Source of the DNA: Orthonyx spaldingii
Lineage: Eukaryota; Chordata; Aves; Passeriformes; Orthonychidae
Length of the DNA: 64,000 bases
Assembly: GCA_013397795.1 (NCBI GenBank)
Contig: VZTJ01001774.1
Coordinates: 409,494-473,493, forward strand
Direction of reading: 5' to 3'
Below are positions 13,416 through 23,094 of this stretch, piece after piece (the stretch's first letter is position 1; every line of letters begins with the position of its first letter). A program made the position numbers and the translations under genes. A model generated the notes under the pieces. That model was not told the origin of the DNA. It saw only the letters and a program-made list of their open reading frames with translations, and did no database searches.

Positions 13416-13560
13416 CGCGGCCAGGGGCGAGCGAGGGCCGGGCCCGGGGCTCGGCTCGCTCTCAGCTGCGGGAAGTGACGGCGGCGGGGGCGGGACGGGG
13501 CGGAGCCGCCGCCGCTCCGAACAGCCCCGCACAAACGCGCTCCCGGGGGAAAACACCCCC
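13416..13560 (-). other. ZMAT3: candidate ZMAT3 non-coding exon 1
   Basis: The 3' boundary at 13416 comes from the minus-strand GTAGGTG donor in the CpG island. The 5' boundary is only a guess, because no initiator or TATA signal fixes it. Mammalian ZMAT3 also has a non-coding first exon. Confidence 0.4.
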
Positions 13561-13617
13561 GAGAACTCGCTTCAAATAGCCCACAGTCCCCACCCGTGGT
13601 GCTGCACAAGGTCGTTT

Positions 13618-13670
13618 AGTCTTTTTTTTCTTTCTTTTTTTTTTAATCTAATTGTCTTTTTTTTTCTTCA
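13618..13670. repeat. T-rich tract
   Basis: Two runs of T separated by short CT-rich spacers lie just outside the CpG island. This is simple low-complexity sequence. Confidence 0.8.
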
Positions 13671-13995
13671 CAGCAGACGTTGCAGTGAACCTGATTTGCA
13701 TATATAAACATCTTCAGCTTATTCATGCTGCTTGTAGCCAAAATGAGTAATGATTTCCCCTCGAGCCACCCAGGCCTCACCCGCGTGGTTGGGCCACCCT
13801 GTTTCAAAGCGTATGGAGTTTCTGTTGATTTTCCTCCCTTTTTGCTGGAACAGAAAAGTGCTGAGAAGTCACTACAGGCTGAAACCATCACCCAGATTTT
13901 ACAGTAGCCATCAGCCAACCCACTTGGCAACCCATTGGTTAGACACTCTGATTGTTACTAATTTTTGTTAGATCTTTAAAAAAAATCCATTTATC

Positions 13996-14310
13996 AGATT
14001 CACAGACTCATAAAACAGTTTGGGCTGGAAGGGACCTTAAAGCTCATCTTATTCCAACCCGCCTGCCATGGGCAGGAACACCTTCCACTATCCCAGGTTG
14101 CTCCAAGTCCTGTCCAACCTGGCCTTGGACAATTCCAGGGATGGGAATTCTCTGGGCAACCTGTGCCAGGGCTTCACCACCCTCACAGGGAAGAATTTCT
14201 ACCTAATATCCCATCTAAACCTGCCCTCTGTCAGTGTAAAGCCATTCCCTCTTGTCCTATCACTACACGCCCTTGTCAAAAGTCCCTCTCTGGTAGGCTC
14301 CCTTTGGGAG
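13996..14310 (-). mobile_element. CR1 LINE fragment, antisense (3' UTR end)
   Basis: The plus strand reads the reverse complement of a typical avian CR1 3' end: GGGCTGGAAGGGACCTTAAA, CTGCCATGGGCAGG, GGGCAACCTGTGCCAGGG and CCACCCTCACAGGGAAGAAT in order. The terminal ATTCT-type 3' repeat lies at the left (about 13996-14020), so the element is in minus orientation. It is 5' truncated, as most CR1 copies are. It sits between the ZMAT3 and PIK3CA promoters. Similarity may continue weakly past 14310. Confidence 0.93.
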
Positions 14311-15083
14311 CAATGCTACAGGTCGGGATCATGGGCTGTGGTGGTGTGGAGCAGAAGCAGCAAAGGGGCAGTTTACCACCAGCAATGCTCACGGAGACTG
14401 CTCTGCCCTGTGTTTGCTGGGTGCATTCTGCCATGCCCTGCAAGGCTGGTGCTCCCACCCACTGCAGTGTCACCTGCAGCATCTCAGCTTGGCCACGCCT
14501 GTGCACATGGTCCCATGCTGGACCCCGAGGCTTGGAGAAGTATTCCAAGGAAGGGAATTCACCAACGCCCTCACTATGTTCACACTTGGCTCCAAAACTT
14601 GCTTATGCCATCTCTCCTGTTGAAAGGATAAATATCCCTTGACAATAGAGTGTTTTGCCAAAACGCCTTAACAATTAATCACTGCCCCTCCTCCCTATCA
14701 CCACCTCAATGCCACCCTCACTTGTTGCATCTTGTTGGCTCTCACCAAGGTACCCCCGCCCGGCGATCTCATTTCCGATCCTGAAAACTCACACCGCTTG
14801 GGAGTGCGTATGTATAATGTTATTCCTCTTCGACTTCTAATTTGTACGGGCATTCACTTGGCGGGCCACTCTTTCAACAAAACACCGGACTCACGTACAG
14901 CGACTCGATCCCAGTGGCAGCTGACTGTAAAGAAACCTGGTGATCCAACTGGGAAAAGGGTCAAGACTGGGCCGGACGCGCTGCGATGTGCCCGCGGGTG
15001 TCACTGCCTTTAGGGCCACGAGCGGGGCAGGACGAGCCCGCGGTTCCCCCGCACACGGCGCTCCCCGGGCCCGCTCCCCGCCT

Positions 15084-15357
15084 NNNNNNNNNNNNNNNNN
15101 NNNNNNNNNNNNNNNNNNNNNNNNNNNNNNNNNNNNNNNNNNNNNNNNNNNNNNNNNNNNNNNNNNNNNNNNNNNNNNNNNNNNNNNNNNNNNNNNNNNN
15201 NNNNNNNNNNNNNNNNNNNNNNNNNNNNNNNNNNNNNNNNNNNNNNNNNNNNNNNNNNNNNNNNNNNNNNNNNNNNNNNNNNNNNNNNNNNNNNNNNNNN
15301 NNNNNNNNNNNNNNNNNNNNNNNNNNNNNNNNNNNNNNNNNNNNNNNNNNNNNNNNN
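15084..15357. other. assembly gap (274 N)
   Basis: This run of undetermined bases sits inside the GC-rich island. Long X-filled frames across it are meaningless. Confidence 1.
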
Positions 15358-15587
15358 CGGAGGGGGCTGAGGGTCGCGGGGCTGCGCTCGGCCGGGGCAG
15401 CTCCGCCGCCGCGTCCCGCCTTCTGGCTGCCCGCACGGACGCGACCCGGGAGAGGAAGAATAGCGGCTTGTTGTTTTCCAGCGTGGGTGCCTCCACCCCT
15501 GGCGTGGAGCTGTTTGCTGGAAAAGTGCTCCGGCAGCGCTGGGGATGGGGCTGGCTGGTGCCGCCGGGAGCAGAGCCTCTCCCCGCG

Positions 15588-15609
15588 GGTGTGTGTGTGT
15601 GTGTGTGTG
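15588..15609. repeat. (GT)n microsatellite
   Basis: A pure GT dinucleotide run of about ten units at the right edge of the CpG island. Confidence 0.95.
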
Positions 15610-18600
15610 GATCCTGGCACACAAACCTCCTGCTCCCAGATGCGCTCGGCTGACAGGAGCAGGGTCTCGTCCCTGCTACCTGTAAAACCTCCTTTCCTCT
15701 TTCATGCTGCCCAGAGATCGGTTTGTACTGATGTTAAATATGAAGCTGCTATTCTTACCGGTATTTGTGTGTTTTCTGATAGACTCTGTATTAGCAAAAC
15801 TTTGGCCATACAAACACAAACTGCCTGTTTGTTGTTTTTGGGGGGCTTTGTGGCTGTTTTCACTATTCCTTAAGTTATCAGGGTATCAGGCCAATTACTT
15901 CTGTTGCTGTTATGGATATGTCTCTAATTTTTATATTTTTTGTCTGTATTTCTTTTCTTTTTGACTAAAGATCTGATTGAACAAAGGTTACTTTATAAGC
16001 AGTGACTATTCAGAACAAGCAGGAGGCAAGTATATATACTTTAAAAGTAGACAGTAGGGAGTATGAAGCTTTTCTTGATTTAATTCTGCAGCAAACTTGT
16101 AAAGGAGTGGCAAATTGGGTTCTGAGTCTGGATTTTGTAGAACTTAAGAGAAAAAAAAATCTATTCTGTTCTGTTAGTTATAGGTACCTTCACATCCCTG
16201 CTTTGAGCTATACCAGGCATTCAGATTTATCACATTGGAAAAAGTTAGAAACTTTCCCGTCATGATCTGACTCATTCTTTAGTTTCTTCTACCTCACAGT
16301 TAATTTATAGAGGTGTACTCATACTTGTTGCTTCCATGCTGCAATTCTGTAATGCAATGTAATAATCAAAGTCCACTTGTTGTGTGTAAACTTTGTTAGT
16401 TCCTAGGAATATTCCAGTACTCAGGGTGATGGGATTTAATGGTTTATCTGCTATGAGGAACTGACTGGATAAGCTGTTCTAAAATAAAGCCCCATGTGAA
16501 CTTAAAGCTTCACAATAAATAACTTTATTCTCAAACAATAGCATTGGAAAACTTTTTCAGAGTCGTTACTTATTCAGAAGCATATTTTAGCCAATGTAGA
16601 CAAACCACACATCAACCAAGCTCACAGTGTTCACAGAGGACTTCATGAAACCACACAATTCCTATGGGATCCATGAAATATTCCACTTTTTCATTAGGGA
16701 AATAAATGCAGCAACTCCAGAGCTGCAGTTGGGATTTGGCTGGTGAGGTGCCCTGCATTTCCTAGGTGTTAACTTGGTGCCATTCTTAGCAACCTGGAGA
16801 CAGCGTTTCCTTTTTTCAGGGCAGGCAAATCCCAGCCTACAAATCCATGCCAAAGGGGTTTGTTTGGCTGCTCCAAATTGTCATTCTGTATCAATGACAA
16901 GTTTGTTCTGTTTCTTGTTGCAGTTTGCTATGTGAATGATGGCTCTGAGAGGGTTTTTTTGGGTATTGTTTCTTCCTTTTTTTTTTTCCTTCTTTCTGGA
17001 GTATTCTTTGGGAAGGGGGGTGTAGCTGATTTGTTTACAAAGCAATTGTGCTTTATTGGAAGTCATAAAGTGGTTCAATACTTAGCTAACTGTATCTCTG
17101 ATAATCAGGCTATTCCTGCTTTCTGTGAGCAAATGGGAGATACTTTTTCCTGGATAGCTCACTTTTTAAAAGTTGCTGAAAGCTTTAGAATATGAATTTC
17201 TCTAACCAGCAAGGAGTTCATGGTTTAGCCTCATGCTGTCTCACAAGACCAACTGAGTAACCTCATTAGAGGTTTCCAGTTATTGGAAGAAAATCACACC
17301 TTTAAAAGGTGTTGTGAGATAAGGAATGGACTTGTGATCCACAGATCCTCAGATTTTAGTCTGTGGTGTGCTTTTTAATGGCTTGCTCACGTGTAATAAA
17401 ACTTTGAACAGCCTTGATGATCATCATGACTTTCATTTCTTTCTGGGTTAAAACTATGTGTAAACGACTGGACAACAAGCCTAAGGCTGGCATGCAGTCT
17501 GCAAAAACTGCTTTCTTGTTTTTTGTGCATAAAAAATCAACTCTTCATGTAATCTGTGAGATTTCTGGTGCAGATTCTTTGGGTGTCAGGAATACCCTGA
17601 ACACCTTGCAAATACCAGTAACGTCCAAATAGAAGATTGTTGCTATTGGTTTTGCTTGCCTGTTTGGGGGGGAAAGGAAGTTGGGATGATCATGTATTAG
17701 TTCCAAAACACTTGAGAAATAATAACATCTCTAGACTGGAATCATGTAGCTTTGCTTTGCCCAGTTGAGTACATTAATGAAAGTTAACAAAGGTTGTAGT
17801 TAATAGGACATTTGAGGAATGTTGTGTTTGGGTGAGGGGAAGCTAAGATACTTTGTTTTAAGTTCAATACTGATGCAGAAACTGGTTTTGTTATTTATAA
17901 CTGGACAAGAATAACTGCAAAACTAGTCTTTCTAGTTTAGTCTTCAAATACCATTACAAAACTAAGTTTTGTCTTACTACTTACTGGTTTATAATTACTG
18001 AAAAATATATGAGATCTAGTGAATCCTCCCCACTAAGAAAAAGTGGGCCATATGTGCAATTTTTGTGAGTGTGATGAAGTTGGAGGGGGAGCAGTTGGAG
18101 GGAAAGGATGAGAGTTTGCTCTTTGGCTAACTGGAGAACAGACGTAGCTTTCTAGTGTGAGCTAAGGTTTGGGGGTTTTGCAGCTTTTTATGCATTGCAT
18201 TCCATGCTTGTGGGAGTTTGTCTCATCCTTTTAAAAAGCCAGACATCCAGCTGCTCCAAGTGGGTGATGCCTGTCTGTAGCTATGACTAGGAGAGGCCAC
18301 AAAAATATTTATGCTAAAACTGGATGGGAATTTTCTTTTGCTCTTGAAGTTGAATGTGTCATAGCAAAAAATTCTGTTACAATTGTCTCTTTGTAGTATC
18401 CTAATCCAAATGGGAGCAGTGGAGAGAATGGATTTGTTTCTCTCTATATTTAATTGGACAAGAAATGTATGTGATTTGTTTTGATTATGGAGTTGGTCAT
18501 GATAACCTCTAGAGGTTCCTCCCAACTGAATTTGTTCTACAGATCTGTTTCTGAATGGTTAATGAAATGTTAAATGAACCAGAAATAATACTCTGAGTAT

Positions 18601-21600
18601 TAACTGGTGGGGTTTTTTTTTCTTCTTGCAGCGCTGGTGTAGTATTAACTTTAACAAAATCAAAACAAACCAACCCACACAATCAATCACATGAACAAAC
18701 AAAAAACCCAGCACAAAACCAAGCCCAACTAGGGGGTAGAGGGAATTAAACTGGTTTTAAAAAGGAAAATAGGCATTTTTATAAATCCTGTACATTAACT
18801 TGTAGTCATATGGAAATGCAGCTGACTGAGTACAGTTTATGTAATTCTGGATCTGACTTCTCAGTCTAAGCAATACTTAATGGTTTTGCAGCACATATGT
18901 TATTTTATATGGCATGTATCTACACTTGAATTCTAGAAAAGTATCTTTCCAGTTAATTCTGGGCACAGATTTTGTGCAAGGCATTCTAAAACGCCTGTGT
19001 ATTTCCAAGAAGAAATGTAAGGGACAGTAGACATCACCACTTGTTCTGTTTCCAGTGTTCTTAAAGCCAGAAAAGCAGGGGATAAAAGCACTTGGTCAAT
19101 TGTGCCTGCTAAGTAAACTCCCTGGGAATGTTTATAGTCTGACTTTGACAAACTGTGCTCACATACCTGAGCTCCAGAAATGTAAAAACTAAATTCTGAG
19201 AGGCCAGCTCACCTCTGTCAGGTTGAATGGGGGAAATGATGGAGCACTGGAGAAGGGTTTGCTTGACTTGCAGCAGTAGAAGTGGCTACTTCAGTCTAGT
19301 CCAAGAACAAACAGTTGGAACAAACAGACAACTTTAGGTTCAGTGATCTCTGGTTTCATGCCCTGTTGCTTTTTACCACTAGAGGGTTAGATAAATCCCA
19401 GAAAGACTGGGTTGTGTTGTTTGGGGGTTTTGTCTGCTCATTAACATTTTTCCGTTCATTAACTTACCGCCATGGATTTTTATGCAGAAAAACCTTGGGA
19501 GTTTTGCCTATACCTTCTGATTAAAGAAGCATTTGCAAATGTAGCTTCTGAGGGTTGTGAACCACAGAGCATATTTCTTGAGCACAGGAGACTTACTGAA
19601 TTGACTGACTGTAAATTCCCTGAAATTTTGAGGCAGCTGAGTCACATTTATTGACTGTATGTTCTGACCCTTTTCTAAGGCAAAGAAATGTGGAGAAACA
19701 TCCCTTGGGTTATTTTCTCTCAAAGAGAAAAGAAAGAAAGTTGAATGGTTGCCTCTTAGATTGTACAACATGTCAAAAAACTTATCTGTTATTAAGACTT
19801 CACTCATTAAGACTTCACTGTTTTTCTTTTTTCCATACTCGTTAGTCAGTCTTTTGCCAATACTTAATCTAGCAGTTAATGGTGATGAATGACTCTTGCC
19901 CAATATGTTCCAAGATTATTCCTGACTTTTAACTCTTGCTGTTAAATCGGGTCGTTCTCCTTCCCTGGATTTTCTACTGAAATTACATTTGTTGTAGTGA
20001 AAAAGTGTCTTAAACTGTCAGCTCCTTGCAGAGGACACTAAACTGATGAATAAAAAATCATTCCTTGTTGCAACCTTATTCCTTCTCTTAGCTATTAGCA
20101 GTCAACAAAGAAACAAGTTCTTGAACATCCTCAAAATGCAAGAAACTTGGAACGTTACTGAAAGGAAAATATTCAAGATTCAGCATTTCATCTGAGACTA
20201 ATCAGCCATAAGGAGAAATACATGCCTGCTCTGTGATTTGAATCTAATGGAACATAATTTCCAGTACCTTGGGACTTGGACATCTGACTTGCTGGAAAAG
20301 TGAGGAGATTGATCTCTGCGAAGACGTTGGCAAACTAAACATGTAATGCTTGAAAATACAAGTGCAGAAGAGGGAGAATGAGCAGAGGGTAAGGCTTGTT
20401 TACCAGGCAAGAAGAGTGGAGAGGAGTTTTTTCTTTCTCAAACTCAGTAAATGTGCTTTCTGTGACGGGGAATGTTATGATCCAGCTTTGTTGCTTGTGC
20501 CATTAAGATACTTTTCATTAAAGCTGGAAAACACTTAACTTGATTACAGATACAGAGTGAAAGACTGAAGTTAATACTGCTAGCATAAGAAGTTTCTAGA
20601 TAGAGCTAACTTCCTTTGAGAAAAGGGAAGTCAAAACTATCATTCCAAATACCCCAAAATATGTCTGTGGTGTCATTAAACTGCTTAGACTATAAAACAT
20701 ACCACTTAGTCTTCATTTTTTTTTAATTTATCTTCCTAGCTCTTTAAAGAATAATCAGGAAATGCTGTGACTGGATTGTAAAAGTGGAAGTGATACTAAT
20801 AACACTGAAAATTGCTCTTCTGCCTTTGTGGATGTTGAACAACCAGTTCCACTTACCAGTTTATCAAGGCAGTCTCCATTGGTGGGAGGGACGTGATTAA
20901 TATATTGTATTTTATCTTCTTGCAGTTTCATGCTGTCGCCTCTGAAATCTTCAATTTTAAGGTGTTAAATACTGTAAAAGAGCACCTGTCCCAAGAAAGC
21001 CTCTGGTGTTTAAGTGAAAGAGCTAATTTTTAAGGAGCAACCAGACATCTGGAATAGTCTTGGTTATGGTCTGTGATTAAGAGTGTGCCTGTGAGTTTCA
21101 CTGCCAGTCTAGCAAGTTTTTTACAAAGATTGATTTATGATAAATTGCATTTGTATTTTGGTGTAGAATGGTAATATATGAAATGGTAATGCTGTCGTCA
21201 GAGAGGAGAAACGTATACAGATACATAAGTTTTGGCTAAGAGATTGCTAGCTAAAAGAAAGGGCTTTAATTAATTTTAACATTTTATTTGAGAAGGTGGA
21301 GAATAACTCTTTTGCTCATGCTCAACCAAGGTTGAACATGTCAAATTCTAATAACGTGCCTTCCTCTTCAGCTTGCTCTGAAGTGGAGGATAAAGCAGTG
21401 ATGTCATTATCACTGCTCAGCAGCACTGCCTTGATCTTAGATAGCTCCCTCTTGGATGTTTTGACGCTTCGGGAGCGATGGCAAAACTACCACCAAGAGA
21501 TAAAGATAGGAACAGAAACCAACGAGCAATAAAACGGCAGTTTATGCATGAGGAAAAGGATAGCAAAACCTATTCCCAACTATGAAAACTCTTCTTAAAT

Positions 21601-22789
21601 ATGTTGTCAAATTGCTTTGTAATCCAGCTCTTCAAGTCTTCTTTCATCACCTCCTTTTGGAGCTTTTCACTGTACATCAGCAGATAGCATGGTATCACCA
21701 ACAACTTCAGGCTGATATGAGAAGTGTAACCATGACTGTAGATTCCCATCTCCTGTTGTCGTGGTATGTGAGCAGCTTATTTATTTAAACAACAAAAAAG
21801 ATGCTTTGCAAGATAGATACGCTTCCCTAATTGGTGTTTTTCTATGGGTGGAAATTACATCCAAAACACTTAAACTTTTGTGGTCTTCTGTTCTATTCCA
21901 GGGTTAAAGCTGAAAACTAATTTCAGTCTTTTTGAATATACATACCTACAAAAACATTAATGAAATGTTTCCAAAGAACTATCCATGTATTTTAAAAATA
22001 CTTCCTTGTTTGTGCAGATGTATAAAGTTCTCTCAATAGCAGTGACTGATTACTACCAGTATCTTTTTCGCTTTTTTAAAATAAAGGCCTTTCAGTTTTA
22101 TATATCCTTCTTACAGAGCTCTGATTGTAGTAGTAGGGTGCACGTGCCTTAGTCTCAAACCATTTAATCTGGATATGAAAGTGACTTTCTAAACTGGGAA
22201 GCTGGGAAATCCTTAAACTACTGCAGAGATGTGACCGATAGTCACTGCCTAAATACCTATGAGCTTATGTCACTTCTTTGGAAAGTTCATGTTCAGTGCA
22301 AACATTATCTATTTAGATAAACACTAGCCAGTTCTTTCTGATGCATCAACCACAAATTGCTGGTACCCTGACCTTGTTAGAGAAACAATTTGGGTTCCAG
22401 CTTGAAGTAGAGAAAAAAGAGATGCACACAGCTTCATGTCTCGGAGCCCCACATTTACCACGCTTGTGTTGCATAATGTGGCTTGCAAAGCAGATGCTTT
22501 AAGGAAAGGGTCCGATAACATTTGCAGCTTCTGACTTAAACACTTGCTCAGTGGTGAAACTTGTTGCAGAGACACCAGAGCTGCCTCTGCACAAGCCTCA
22601 AAAAAAGAAACAGTTTCAGTTTTCTGACCAAACGCGATTCTTTTCACAAGCAACGCCCGGCTGTGGTGTAATTGTACGAGCCAAGGAGCGGGGTCACAGA
22701 GAGGACATTTGGTTTTGGGGGATGTGTGCCTTGTACGAGCCCCAGAGCAGACGCTTAATGACCACCAAAATCTGACCATGTGCAATGGT

Positions 22790-22955
22790 GGGACCACGCC
22801 CACTCCCACAAATCATGCTAATGAGGAACCAAAACCCATCCCACTCACACTTCTCATGCTAATGAGGATCTGGAAGTCCACGCCCAATCTCATATCTCAT
22901 CCTAATGAGGAACCAAAAACCCAATCCCACTCACACTTCTCATGCTAATGAGGGA
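22790..22955. repeat. two-level tandem repeat with octamer-like cores
   Basis: The core ATGCTAATGAGGA (third copy ATCCTAATGAGGA, fourth ending AGGG) recurs at 22815, 22856, 22899 and 22942, a spacing of 41-43 bp. Copies 1 and 3 are both followed by an AACCAAAA/CCCA/TCCCACTCACACTTCT segment. Copies 1 and 3 are also preceded by related CCACGCCCA-containing segments. The unit is therefore about 86 bp made of two diverged 43-bp halves, present twice. ATGCTAAT resembles an Oct/POU octamer variant. The block may be a minisatellite or the enhancer repeat of a decayed LTR; no LTR ends were proven. Confidence 0.85.
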
Positions 22956-23081
22956 TGGGATGAAAATGACTCGGAGTGAACCAGGTGGGGTTCTACAACC
23001 ACTGCAAAGAAGTCCAGAGCAGTGAAGGACCAACAGGACACTGCTGGATTCATGGTGGTAACTATCTCCTGCTTGCACTCT

Positions 23082-23094
23082 CTCTCTCTCCTCC
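23082..23094. repeat. short (CT)n run
   Basis: A CTCTCTCTCTC stretch lies downstream of the tandem repeat block. Confidence 0.8.

Larger units (their letters stand above)
13190..13580 (-). promoter_or_regulatory. ZMAT3: CpG island, probable ZMAT3 promoter
   Basis: This block has very high GC content with dense CpG and runs of CCCCG, and contains one undetermined base at 13379. GC boxes of the GGGCGG type occur near 13487-13503, and a GGAAGTGACG element at 13471-13480 joins an ETS-like core to a CRE half-site. On the minus strand a CCGCG|GTAGGTG donor lies inside the island, consistent with a non-coding first exon transcribed toward ZMAT3. No TATA box is evident. The assignment rests on position and the donor; transcript data are absent. 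Confidence 0.75.
14960..15660 (+). promoter_or_regulatory. PIK3CA: CpG island with assembly gap, probable PIK3CA promoter / non-coding exon 1
   Basis: GC- and CpG-rich sequence flanks a 274-base gap. It is the only such island upstream of the PIK3CA coding exons and lies about 16.3 kb before the first coding exon. Mammalian PIK3CA likewise starts in a CpG island with a non-coding exon and a very long first intron. I could not fix the exon 1 donor: several weak GT sites exist on the right flank, and the exon may lie in the gap. No TATA box is visible. Confidence 0.6.

Noticed and set aside
13074..13707. Long Pro/Gly/Arg-rich frames on both strands in the CpG island
   Set aside because: Stop codons are rare in GC-extreme sequence, so open frames occur on all strands; composition is that of a CpG island.
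14068..14642. Overlapping plus-strand frames of 187 and 159 codons
   Set aside because: They start in antisense CR1 sequence and continue into unremarkable intergenic sequence.
14891..15873. Frames of 200-295 codons across the 15.1 kb gap
   Set aside because: They are made mostly of undetermined residues.
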